DNA of 64,000 bases from Bedellia somnulentella (taxonomy: Eukaryota; Arthropoda; Insecta; Lepidoptera; Bedelliidae), in the NCBI GenBank assembly GCA_963576735.1, contig OY755170.1, positions 14,926,567 to 14,990,566 of the forward strand, written 5' to 3'. Within the stretch, counting starts at the first letter, position 1. Every line of letters begins with the position of its first letter. The notes beneath the pieces are model-generated. The model made no database searches and was not told where the DNA came from. It saw nothing but the letters and a program-made list of their open reading frames with translations. Positions 31,186 to 40,570 of the stretch are shown piece after piece. Made by a program: the position numbers and the translations under genes.

Positions 31186-32993
31186 CTCCCTCTAGAACGC
31201 ATTCCCATTTTAGAAATACAGTACAGATGTTTTTCAAAAGTAACACCCTTAGTTAAATTGTCAGCTATCATTTTACAACCATTCATAAACAAAAAAATAA
31301 CTTTAGAATTAACAATATTTTCTCTGAGAAAATGCAACCTTATGTCTATATGTTTAGTCTTAGGTTTATAACAGTCAGTTGACGCTAGTCTTAATGCACT
31401 TTGGTTATCACTATAGATAGTTAACGCACTGTCCACACCTTGACCAAGTTCAGCTTGTAGTTGTCTAAGCCACAGGGCCTCCTGGGTCGCCGAAGCCATC
31501 GCCATATATTCGGCCTCTGCTGTAGAAAGTGCCACCGTCTGTTGTTTACAGGAATTCCAAGATATGCAAGCATTTTGAAATATAAAAACATACCCGGTGC
31601 ATGATCTTCTATCCTGTGGGTCGCCGGCCCAGTCTGCATCACAGTACCCAGTTATTTCTTTGGAGTCTTCTCTCATATAACATAACTTAAAGTTTTTAGT
31701 TCCTTGTAGGTACCTCAATACCCTCTTTACTCCAAGCCAATGTTGTATCCCTGGATCATTACAGTACTGACTCAATTTATTCACTGCATAAGTGATATCC
31801 GGTCTTGTTACTTGTGCCAGATATATCAGACAACCCACCGCTTCCCTGTATGGAAAATTGCTATCTTCATCCTTAGGTTTCTTATCAAATTTTGAATTTA
31901 CCTCTATTGGAGTGCGAACCGACTTGCATTCCGACATTCCAAAGCGTTCTAACACTAGATTTATGTATTTTTCTTGGTCTAATATAATTTCACCAGCCTC
32001 ACGATTTCTATCAATATTTATGCCAATACATTGCTGTAACTCACCCAGATCTTTCATGCAGAATTCCTCTTTTAACTTTTCCTTAATATCTGTTGCCTTT
32101 TTTATAGAATTTGTAAAAATCATAAAGTCATCGACCCAAACTGCAATAAAAAACATTATTGATCCGTTTACAAGATAATATATGCATGGATCTATTTTTG
32201 ATCGTATCAATCCAATTTTAAGTAGCACATTATTCAATTTCAGGTTCCACTGACGGCTAGCCTGCTTGAGCCCATAAATAGATTTATGTAGGTGACATAC
32301 CTGACCATTCTGTTCGTAACACTCTGGTTGTGACATGTAGATTTCGGTGTCTATGTCGCCCTGTAGAAATGCGCTTATAGCATCCATCTGAATCATTTCT
32401 AGGTCGTATTTAGCAGCTAGAGCAAGTAAGAATCGGACTGAGGTATATCTTACCACTGGAGCATAGACTTCATCATAATCATTTCCTTTTCTCTGTGCAC
32501 ACCCTTTGATGACTAATCTTGCTTTAAAACGAACAATCTCCCCCTTTTCATTTGTTTTACTTTTAAACACCCATTTAGATGGTAAAGTTCTCTTATCTGA
32601 CGGTAAATCTACTAGTGACCAAGTATTATTCTTAATTAAGGAGTCATATTCCTCCTGCATGGCTTTCTTCCACTGGTCAGCATGTGTAGATGAAAGAGCT
32701 TCATGAACAGTTACAGGATCACTCAAATTAAGTGTGGAACAAAAGTAACTCACATCATGATCGTCCTCTTCTATACGCTGGGGAGCTCTGCGTGGACGTA
32801 AGTTTATATTACATATTGGGATTGAGTCGTCCAAGGTCTTATCTGGCTCGTAAGATGGATCATCATCTCCTCCTGACTGATACTCATCACTTGAAGACTG
32901 ATTTGTGCTTGTTTGCGATTCTCTTTTGCAGGTTTCTTCAGGTAACTGTATTTCAGGGTCACTCCCAGTGATGTCTGTTCCATTGGTCCACAT
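31176..32993 (-). pseudogene. Copia pol 3' part: linker, reverse transcriptase, RNase H
   Basis: Starts just after the deletion junction, so the Met at the frame start is not a natural initiator. Polar linker ('PETCKRESQTSTNQSSSDEY'), then RT: 'WKKAMQEEYDSLIKNNTWSL', 'LPSKWVFKSK', 'FKARLVIKGCAQRKG', 'QMDAISAFLQGDIDTEIYM' (catalytic Asp), 'YGLKQASRQWN' and 'AVWVDDFMIF' (VDD box). RNase H follows: 'GYCDADWAGDPQDRRSCTGY', 'LSTAEAEYMAM', 'IYSDNQSALRLA' and 'KHIDIRLHFLRE'. The catalytic residues of RT and RNase H are intact. The last residues run into the LTR. Confidence 0.88.
31186..31193 (-). other. Copia polypurine tract
   Basis: AGAGGGAG on the minus strand immediately upstream of the 3' LTR; the expected plus-strand primer. 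Confidence 0.75.
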
Positions 32994-34462
32994 AAGTCTG
33001 TGTGGATAAGCTGCAGTGGGTGTGAAGCTCTGATGCCAATGTTATTGAATGGCAGTCTACTTTGTTTACCTTCGAGACAAGTGGTGCATGTGAAAGGTCC
33101 TTTGCTTTTGTCTGGCAACAGAGTGACTCCCTCTGCACATTCTGGCAACTTACTAACATCTGAAAAATTCAGGTGTCCCATTCTTCTATGCCATAGGACA
33201 ACATCATTTAAGTTATTTGACCATGTTAGGTTAGATAAGACTTCTCTGTGAGTGTTTAACTGATACAAATTATTTACTAGTGTGGCTGAGCAGAGGAATT
33301 TATTATTATTATCATAAATATCACAATATTCATCTCTGAAATTAACCTTACAGCCATTTTTCACCATAGCACTTACTGATAAGAGATTGGCAGCAAGTTT
33401 GGGTATATACAAAACTTCTCTCACCTGTATTTTTCTTTGTTCATCACCATTTAGCAACAAATTAACCTTTCCCATATTTTGCACAGGTAGTGGTGTCTTA
33501 CTGGCAACTGTTATGGTGGGTATCGGTGGGCTTGTAACATCATACATCCAGTCACATCTATTTGTCATGTGCATGGAAGCACCTGAGTCCACATACCAAA
33601 GGTCCTGATTCATTGTCTGTGAACATGCTGATAATGCTGCAATGAAACTCTTATTTCCTTCTGCTTTCTCTACTGGTTTCTTCTTCGGAGCACGACAGTT
33701 CTTAGCAAAATGTCCATGCTTGTTGCAATTGTAACATCGGGGCCCTTTTGGATTGTAGCCCTTTCTCATACTGTGGTTCTCAGAAACGGTTGTCTTCCTT
33801 GTGAAGAATGCTGTATTGTCTGAGCATTGAACTTCCTGCAGGAGCTTTGTTTTAATGGAGTCTGCGCTGATCTTAATCCCTGAGCTCTCTAATCCCATAA
33901 TCATCGGCTTATAAATTTCTGGTAAGCCGGCTAACATCAGCGTTCCAAGCCATTCATCGTTAATGTCAAATTTAATGTTCCTTAGCTTATGAGCGGTCGA
34001 CATTATCTTGGTCACATAGTCATCCACATTACGAGAACTGTCTAACGTAGTAGTGATGAGATCTCTCAACAACGCAACTTTTCTGTACAAACCGCTGTCA
34101 TCAAAAGCTTGTTGTAGGCAGTCCCAGACTTCTTTACATGTATTTGCGTTCTGTACATGTACGTAATTAGTCGGATCCAGCAGCAAAATAAGTTTAGACT
34201 TCGCCTTTGTTTCCTTTATGACGTCGTTGTTGGTTCCTTCAACACAACTCCACAAGTCATCAAGCTTGAAATACGCTTCCACAGCAAATTTCCAAGTTGC
34301 ATAATTTTCTCTTCCGACTAGTCTGTCGATGTGGAATGAACTTTGGCCCATACTGGTCATTTTTAACGTATTTTCGACAAAGGAGTAGACTGAGCACGCC
34401 GCCACGAGGTTATGTTGCAACTCAAAAATATGCAACTCTGCGTCCGTTTTCTTGTTTTGCAA
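32960..34462 (-). pseudogene. Copia gag, protease and integrase N-terminus
   Basis: The probable gag start is the Met of 'MTSMGQSSFHIDRL', 35 residues into the open frame. Gag core 'GRENYATWKFAVEAYFKL', zinc knuckle 'CYNCNKHGHFAKNC', aspartic protease 'WYVDSGASMHMT' with 'ANLLSVSAMVKNG', then the integrase zinc-binding region 'WHRRMGHLNFSDVSKL' and 'CLEGKQSRLPF', ending at 'IHTDLCGPM'. Immediately after this the sequence switches to the post-integrase linker in another frame; the remaining ~55 residues of the open frame are out-of-frame readthrough. The integrase central DDE domain is lost. Confidence 0.85.
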
Positions 34463-34497
34463 TTCTCACTGTGTTTTTACTTCTTATTATTCCCAGC

Positions 34498-34515
34498 AAC
34501 CACGCTCTGCTACCA
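34498..34515 (-). other. Copia primer-binding site (initiator tRNA-Met type)
   Basis: TGGTAGCAGAGCGTGGTT directly abuts the 5' LTR on the minus strand; nearly all positions match the complement of the 3' end of insect initiator tRNA-Met as I recall it. Confidence 0.7.
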
Positions 34516-34673
34516 TGTTGATATATTTAGGGTTGATAATAAGATAAATTAGACAACCATTACACGCAACAGTATTTAATGCAACTTCACTTCACAGTAC
34601 AGTGTAGCCATAAGACAATAATACAATGTTGCCAGTTGGCAAATATAAATGGATGCGTTCTTATTAACTAACA
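34516..34673 (-). repeat. Copia 5' LTR
   Basis: 158 bp, apparently identical to the 3' LTR; followed outward by the GGAAT duplication at 34674-34678. Confidence 0.93.
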
Positions 34674-36211
34674 GGAATTCTCTCAGCCTATTTGTAACAC
34701 GTTCCACATGAATTCTCAATGCTGCTATTCTTTTTGATTGTTTCACTTCTTCTTTGGTACAAGGGGTAGACTTGAAAACAGAAGGAGCCGTATAAGAGAA
34801 CAATTTTTTTTTCTCTAATAAATGTGATAAATCTTTGAAGCCCCTGTCTACCATAACTGCAGTATTAGGTTGTAAATAATTAAGAAAACCACACTCTTCC
34901 ACTATAATTACATCCGTTGCCCTGCCACCATATCCATCAGAAATAAAATTTACTAATCCATCAGGTGTACAACAAATTAAATACTTCAATGTGTTACATT
35001 TTTTGTATTGCGACCAAGTTAGTGACTGGTGGACTGCATTTGATGGTTTTTCAATTTGTATTTCGAGGCAATCAATGATAGAAACAACATGAGAATATCT
35101 GGCCCTGAATGATATAGGTAATTTTTTAAAAATTTCTGCAGATGTTGGCCATACAATCAAGTCTTTCAGTTTCAATGCCAATAAAGGTATACTTTTTGAA
35201 AAAAATCTACTTATTGTACTTTGCGTATATCCAAATTGCAAGGCTAATATACTGAAAGACTCATTCAATTTTAATTTCTTCAAAGTAATCAGAATATCTA
35301 TAGTTGGTAATGGAATAGTTTCACTTAGTAATTTTATTAAATAATATGACTTTTTTGGTAAACCTATTAACATTTTAGGTTCCATTTGTATAGATATTTG
35401 CATACAAGTGCGCATTTGACTTTTAAATTTTGTTTCAGTATGTAAACTATTCTCGACAATCCAGCTTGATTCTGGTGAACTTGTTTCTGGTTCAAAAGAT
35501 GATGATAACGTTGAAGGTTGAGCGGAAGAGATTGATGCAATATCAGTAGAAAGATTTTCACGGAATAATATTCTTTTAATTTGAGCTATTTTTAAAGGAG
35601 ATGTTGATACTTCTATACTAGGAATAGGAAATGGAGATACCGCTGTATTTTTTGTCTTGGCACACAAATTTACATTAACACCTTTACTCCTGTAATAGAT
35701 TTTACTATTCACTTGAACAGCTTTGTCAACATACATCTTCTCAGTAGATAATGAAGTGCTGCAACCAGCTTCACAGAGGTTTTTCATTTCTATATCTTCT
35801 ATGTTCACCTGAGATGAAGATGCACTTGTACTTGCTTCCATCTGATCAATTTGTGACAAATCAGTTAGCTTTGTTGTGCTAACACTTTGTTTAGCGGGTG
35901 GTGCGGATAAAGCTTCTTCAATTATTTCTTTATGTTTTCTCTTTATTTATTTATTTATTTATTAGTTCGGAATACTTACAGCTAAATAATACAACAAATG
36001 TTTACAAATTCAGTTATCGACTAAGCCAATAACAAGTATTGGCAAATAAATAATTGTAAGCTTTTCTCTCCAACGATGGCTGGGTTTCAGTATCCTTTTG
36101 ACATTGGAATTTGTGAGGTAGGATACCTTTCTTCAATCTTAATACAGATTTGTGTTTTTCTTGCAAATTCATTATTTTGTACTCAATATAATTAGCTGTA
36201 TCCTCTTCTGA
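34674..36211 (-). pseudogene. ISL2EU THAP-DDE transposase, exon 2 (main catalytic exon)
   Basis: The exon opens after a 'ttttcag' acceptor at 36212. Catalytic domain of the DDE_Tnp_4 type: 'FGYTQSTISRFFSKSIPLL' helix region, 'IIDCLEIQIEKPSNA' (first Asp), 'NFISDGYGGRATDV', 'AVMVDRGFKDLSHLL' (second Asp) and 'ALRIHVERVTNRLREF' (Glu). Coding breaks at 34674 where copia is inserted; the ~33 residues that follow in the open frame (…LLVNKNASIYICQ…) are LTR sequence. A 119-bp LINE tail interrupts the N-terminal part. Apart from insertions I see no stop. Confidence 0.8.
35943..36061 (-). mobile_element. 119-bp LINE tail inside the transposase exon
   Basis: Flanked by TTTTCTCT (35935-35942 and 36062-36069). 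It ends on the minus strand in (AATA)n, like the LINE B and C tails of this window. Removing it with one TSD copy makes the exon continuous ('…SLERKHKEIIEEALS'). Confidence 0.8.
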
Positions 36212-36508
36212 CTGAAAAACAAAAAATAAAACATGAAATTAAATGTGAAACGGATAAATAGTGCATATAAGAGTTTTTAAAATAATATTAGTTTGCAATA
36301 GGCATTCTTGTGCACAAATATATTGAAATTTTAGAATTCTGTTCAGTGTCACTGGGTTTCAGTCACTCAAGTGGTCGTAATTGTACCAAACCTTTGAACA
36401 TAGGGCCTTTTTCAAGCAAGGTTGTAATGCAAGTGGTTATAATGTGGGCACTAGCAAAGTTTAGCAGATAAATAAACAATTTGTACATAAAATGGAATGA
36501 ATACTTAC

Positions 36509-36721
36509 GTTGAAATGGTCTTCACAACAATATAAACAAGTTGATGGAGATATCATGTCTCTTTTCATGATTCTACACCATTTTTTCCTTACTGCAGCAC
36601 CTCTTGGTACAAGAAAAAACACTTTATTTGGTGCATTTTTATTTGTATTTTTACATAAGGGCACGATACAGTACTTGAAAGTTGGTTTACTGCACTCCTG
36701 CATTGTGTAATTGAACGTCAA
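36509..36721 (-). CDS. ISL2EU transposase, exon 1 (THAP zinc finger)
   Basis: THAP DNA-binding domain: 'KYCIVPLCKNTNKNAPNKVF' (Cys pair), 'RKKWCRIMKRD' (invariant Trp) and 'CLYCCEDHFN' (C-x2-H). The exon ends at a consensus donor (aac|gtaagt). A plausible start is either Met in 'MTFNYTMQECSKP'. THAP fingers direct P-type and ISL2EU transposases to their termini. The intron of 297 bp (36212-36508) separates it from exon 2. Confidence 0.75.
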
Positions 36722-36759
36722 AATTCAACTTAATACTAAGTTTACTTCGGATTCGGAAG

Positions 36760-37220
36760 GTGTTTTGTTGAGAGAAGAACCCCTGTTATTTGTCGGTATT
36801 GCAGGGAGCCTGGACATGCAGTGACAGCCTGCAAGCGTTTTTTGGAGATGCGAGTCCAGGGTCGCCGAACTATTGCTGCTGACCGAAGGTGGTGTTATGT
36901 TTGTCTTGGTGACCATCTTCAGCGTGAGTGTCAGCAGAGCAGACCTTGTAGGATCTGTCGGGGAGCTCATCATCCGGTTCTATGTGCGAACCGTAATAGT
37001 CGTAATGAAGTAGAAGCTGTGCGTTCCCCCCAAGAGTCTACTCCCCTCCTCATCAAGCCCCCCTCCACCATGCTGCGACTAATATTCGTCGCGAGAGGGT
37101 TTTGCGTCGTTCCCCCACGGGCGGGGGTTTGCGTCGATCCCCCACGGGCGGGGGTAAAATGGCTCGTTCTCAGGAACCGCCTAGATATTACACGGCCGCT
37201 GATAGGTTCTCTCCGCCCTT
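36760..37220 (+). pseudogene. BEL/Pao gag zinc-knuckle region
   Basis: 'CREPGHAVTACKRFLEM', 'RRWCYVCLGDHLQREC' and 'CRICRGAHHPVLC' are the three consecutive Cys/His clusters before the protease in BEL/Pao polyproteins. The frame drifts after the 27-bp duplication at 37101-37154. Confidence 0.7.
37101..37154 (+). repeat. 27-bp tandem duplication with G/C hairpin
   Basis: Two 27-bp units differing at one base. Each ends CCCCCACGGGCGGGGG, a hairpin with a 5-bp G:C stem. It keeps the frame (9 codons) within the retroelement gag-protease linker. Confidence 0.9.
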
Positions 37221-37313
37221 GATGGAGCAGCCCCGGTTAAGTAACCGGACGTACGGTAAAATAAAAATAATGCTGCCCTCCCACCAATCCCTGCTGTCCG
37301 CCGGGAAACCGTA

Positions 37314-37871
37314 TTGTTACCGACAGCAGTTGTTAGAGTGTGGGCCCCCAATGGTCAACATGCGGATGTTCGAGCCATTTTGGATTCGGGGTCCCAAGGT
37401 TGTATCTTGTCAAGTTGGTTGGTGGTGCGATTGGGCTTATCATTGAAAAATTGTGAAACGTTTCTTAGGGGTGTAGGAAACACTCCCGTGTCAGTGATTA
37501 AAGGAGAGACCCGTGTCTCGGTCTCGCCTCAGGATCCCCTGGTTCCAGTTGTGTCGTTCTTGGGAATTGTTGTTGATACCATTTTGGGTCCGGTGCAACC
37601 CCAGGTTGATTTGAAGTTGATTTGCCCTGTTTTGACAAAAGGTTTGAAGTTGGCGGATCCTACCTATTTTACCCCTGGACCAGTAGATTTGTTGTTGGGT
37701 TCTGATGTTATAGGCACTTTTTTGTCTGGAGGACCTCAGCCCTTACAGCCCAACGGATTAGTAGCAGTGCCTACCGTTTTTGGATTTGTTATTTTTGGAC
37801 CAGTCCTATCTAGTAGTGTGCCGTTTGAACATAGTGTGGGTGTAGGTTTGCCACTCTCGAGAAAAAATTAG
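37314..37871 (+). pseudogene. BEL/Pao aspartic protease fragment
   Basis: Shows 'RAILDSGSQGCILSSWL' (active-site D-S-G) and 'GPVDLLLGSDVIGTFL', the usual BEL protease blocks. The Met at the frame start is internal. RT would follow but is missing. Confidence 0.7.
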
Positions 37872-37989
37872 AGTTGTCTGGTGCAGTCTTAGTTACTAAA
37901 TTGATGCATCATGTTCTAAGTTTGTAGAAAGGAGATATGGATATTTGTGATTGTTATGCATGAACTGACAGTGAGATTGTTTTGTCCTA

Positions 37990-38470
37990 GCTTAAATTGC
38001 CAGCTCACACGTTAGAAATTTTTGTAGCCAACCGTATCTCTCGAATCCAGAATTGTGAGACCCCGTTGTTTTAGAGACATGTCCCTGAAGAATTGATTCC
38101 AGCTGATTGCGCTTCCCGCGGTGTCAGCGCTCCAGCTCTCCTACAACATAAGCTTTGGTGGGGTCCGAATTGGTTGAAGTGTCGGCCGAGTGAGTGGCCT
38201 CCAACATCTTCACACGTGTTTAATTCCGTCCCAAACTTAAGGATTGCAGCTCTTGAAATTGAGCCTGAGTTAGTTGTTCTTATTGTTGATTTTCTTGAGT
38301 CCAGCAAGAAGGACGTTAGTACTAAGCCAAGGTATTAAATGGCTGTTTGACCCACCTTCCTGCCCCTTGAAAATGTTGTTAAGGTCGCTAAAACTCATTT
38401 GCGTCGCGTAATTGGTGAAACTGTACTTGCTTATGCGGAACTTACTTTTGTAAAATTGCGGTCGCAACTC
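37990..38470 (+). pseudogene. BEL/Pao RNase H-integrase connector and late integrase scraps
   Basis: 'HTLEIFVANRISRIQNC', 'PADCASRGVSAPALLQHKLW' and 'WGPNWLKCRPSEWPP' match the connector between RNase H and integrase in BEL/Pao pol. 'ENVVKVAKTHLRRVIGE' and 'AYAELTFVKLRSQL' follow. The integrase DDE domain is not seen. Confidence 0.65.
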
Positions 38471-38508
38471 TATCCCGACTCCCGATTGATTGAAGCGGGC
38501 CGATTGTA

Positions 38509-38526
38509 GCGGCCCGGGGCGGGGGT
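38509..38526 (+). other. BEL/Pao polypurine-like tract
   Basis: G-rich tract ending GGGGCGGGGGT immediately before the LTR start 'tgttcgcg'. Confidence 0.5.
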
Positions 38527-38527
38527 A

Positions 38528-39084
38528 TGTTCGCGCCAGACATATACTCGCGGCTTCAGCATATTCTATTTAGTCTGCGATTGACAGATCGATTGACAGT
38601 TGGAAAGAAAAAAGATAACCTGACTTGCACTTACTTGCTCTTGACTTGACCTCGGAATTGAATTGAATTGTTGCATTGAAAAATTGTAATTGAATTGTAT
38701 AAATTTTGAGTATTTTCATACTAATAGAAGCAGCATATTTTGATTGTTTATATTGTGAATCGGCGTAATTGTGGACATATAAAAGTGATATCGTCCGTGA
38801 AAGTGAACCTTGATACCATTGGGTGCGGTCACCGGTGCACGCGGTTGAAGCAGGAATACGTAGAATACGAAAGAAAGTAAGAAAAGAATAAAAGAAAACG
38901 ACATCCCTTGGCCAGGGAATCGTATGTTGAGCGAAGATTGAATGCATTCATATCTCAACAAAATATTGAAGAATAACACCACTTGGAAGAACAAAGGACG
39001 GAGCATCACCCCAGGATACCACAAGTAAGTGGAAAGTGTTATTTAAAACTCACCTTATTTTAATTACAATGTTCTACATGAACA
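38528..39084 (+). repeat. BEL/Pao LTR (about 557 bp)
   Basis: Begins TGTTCGCGCCAGAC after the purine tract and ends TGAACA before the primer-binding site. A single copy in this window, so the boundaries rest on TG…CA and flanking signals only. Confidence 0.6.
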
Positions 39085-39088
39085 TTGT

Positions 39089-39100
39089 TGGTAGCAGAGC
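39089..39100 (+). other. Primer-binding site after the BEL LTR
   Basis: TGGTAGCAGAGC, 4 nt after the LTR end; the same first 12 nt as the copia site at 34504-34515, in the opposite strand. Confidence 0.6.
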
Positions 39101-39127
39101 AGAAATACAGAACATATATACTATAAC

Positions 39128-39250
39128 ATACATATACTCACGCCGTTGATTCCCATTGGGGTAAGCAGAGTCTATCGATCGCCACTTCGTACGATCCTGG
39201 CAAACCTCTCATGCTCTTTTATTCTTCATACTTCGGACGCCTGCCATTTT
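39128..39250 (-). mobile_element. LINE E 3' end
   Basis: Complement of the terminal coding and tail block seen at 60655-60786 ('gccaggatcgtac', 'ctctgc.taccccaatggga') ending in the tail 'cgtgagtatatgtatgt'. It interrupts the leader after the BEL primer-binding site. Confidence 0.7.
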
Positions 39251-39359
39251 GAGCACACTCTCAATTTGGTTTTAACGAAACACTATATGCATTTGCCACT
39301 GCCTTAACTAATTGTTTTAAATGGTTTTCTGTTGGTTATTGATGGATAGCAATGCAACT

Positions 39360-40445
39360 CAAAATGTCACTATTTACAAAAGTACGCAGATTCTTACTAA
39401 TCATCTGAGGTTTAGTCAGTGATGGCTTGTTTTCTACCACTTTTGACCAATAATCATCCTTGAGTAGTTCGTAATCCATTGATAGAATTTTCCGCCTTAT
39501 CCAAAAATCCCACTATTTTTGTCTTGTTGTGCATGTCAAGAGGCTGCTTAAAACCAAATTGTTTAAAGTTTCCAAAGTTGAGTACGTCAAAAAGATCATT
39601 AAATATACTTATGAATCCCGCTGCAGCGAGAGTTTCTTTAAAATCAGGAATTATTTATTTCTCTCTTTTACTGAGAAGTTGGGTTGTCTACTTAACCTTC
39701 ATCTTTTGATTATGAAAATTGATATGGCAGTCTCGTAACCTGTTTCCTAAATGGAAATCTTCTGCAGTTTGAAGTCTGTTTATATGTTCCAAATATGCTC
39801 TTGAATATATTATATTACCATATACAATATTTCCATAAGACTGAAAACAATTCCGTACGAACTTCATCATGTGACGAGCGTCCAAAAAAACCGCAATTGG
39901 TTGTTTTGTAAAAGGGTGTTCAAACGTTCAATCTGTTCGTTTGGTTCTAATTTGCAACCCAATATTTTAGCTATTGTTAAATTCGAAGAAGGTAATTCAT
40001 TCAATCAATTCATCCGTCATAAAGGTAAGACCATATACGACTATATTTGATTCATTCAAATGCCTTAAACATTGCACCACCAAGTCCGCTTTTTGTTGAC
40101 CAGTTGCTCCATCGACCAAAAAATATCCAAAAAGAACCTGTAATCTAAAAATAATAATTATAATATAGGTAATGTGAACCAAAACACAAATCTCATTTAA
40201 CACAACCAATATAGTCACCGTCCAGATTCCAGTAACTAAAAACACCAGTGCATCCTTAGCTTCAGAAGCTTCATCGATGTCCAAACCACCATCAAAATCT
40301 ACATAACCATGGAATTGTTTTCCGTCCCATTTTTTTCTTGATTGCCATTTCATCGATCATAATAAGACAACAATATTAAGGATGTTTCGATTTATCCGCT
40401 ATTAATTTCAAAGCCTTAACACGTTGAAAGCCATACTTGAAACCA
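39360..40445 (-). pseudogene. P-element/THAP9-like transposase remnant
   Basis: Minus strand, in order: 'GFQRVKALKLIADKSKHP', 'CLIMIDEMAIK' (catalytic Asp region), 'WDGKQFHGYVDFDGGLDI', 'ALVFLVTGIW', 'LFGYFLVDGATGQQKADLV', 'CRHLNESNIVVYGLTF'-like block, 'DARHMMKFVRNCFQSYGNIV' and 'GNRLRDCHINFHNQKMKVK', then 'IFNDLFDVLN' and 'KQFGFKQPL'. These are the core and GTP-binding-like insertion of P/THAP9 transposases. Frameshifts, stops and an intron-like break near 40150. The THAP domain is not seen; the upstream side abuts another transposase. Confidence 0.7.
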
Positions 40446-40449
40446 TGTT

Positions 40450-40570
40450 CGGTCCCGTGAGGCGGCGGGCTCCACGTGACCACCATCATGTCGGGTCGCA
40501 GAAGCCGCGTCGGACACCATGTGTCTGCATAGCCTCGATCATTTTAGACGTCTGTATGCGGCCGACATCC
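40450..40570. other. GC-rich island of unknown origin between two transposase remnants
   Basis: About 120 bp at roughly 60% GC against a ~33% background. The minus strand reads 'GRIQTSKMIEAMQTHGVRRG' and 'SRGARRLTGP'. It belongs to neither neighbouring transposase by motif; possibly an insertion scrap from a GC-rich LINE. Confidence 0.4.

Larger units (their letters stand above)
31028..34673 (-). mobile_element. Copia (Ty1-type) element with matching LTRs and an internal pol deletion
   Basis: 158-bp LTRs (31028-31185 and 34516-34673, TG...CA) appear base-identical by eye. A 5-bp TSD GGAAT flanks (31023-31027 and 34674-34678). A primer-binding site and polypurine tract are in place. The body carries gag-protease-pre-integrase, then jumps directly to the post-integrase linker, RT and RNase H: the integrase catalytic core is missing. 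The total of 3.65 kb is about 1 kb short of usual autonomous copia elements. Confidence 0.9.
23645..36725. mobile_element. ISL2EU-type DNA transposon (YqaJ nuclease plus THAP-DDE transposase), with nested insertions
   Basis: Two convergent spliced genes: a SWIM/YqaJ nuclease on plus (about 23990-25724) and a THAP-DDE transposase on minus (36721 down to about 25742). This pair is the known gene content of ISL2EU (PIF/Harbinger superclass) elements. Intruders: gypsy-like 25827-29679 (TSD CATA), mariner 29684-30974 (TSD TA), copia 31028-34673 (TSD GGAAT) and a 119-bp LINE tail 35943-36061 (TSD TTTTCTCT). Removing them leaves about 4 kb. Terminal repeats were not found: the left edge abuts a copia fragment and the right edge a BEL fragment. 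Confidence 0.75.
36735..39084 (+). mobile_element. BEL/Pao element: degraded internal region plus LTR
   Basis: Starts inside gag zinc knuckles, continues through protease, then skips RT to the RNase H-integrase connector and ends in an LTR. Several frameshifts. The 5' LTR and most of gag are absent, and RT and integrase cores are deleted. The next base pairs after the LTR are a primer-binding site, so the LTR is arranged as a 5' LTR of a second, otherwise missing copy. Confidence 0.7.

Noticed and set aside
34576..34673. C-terminal ~33 residues of the long minus ORF 34576-35859
   Set aside because: They are copia LTR sequence read in frame, not transposase; real coding stops at the insertion site.
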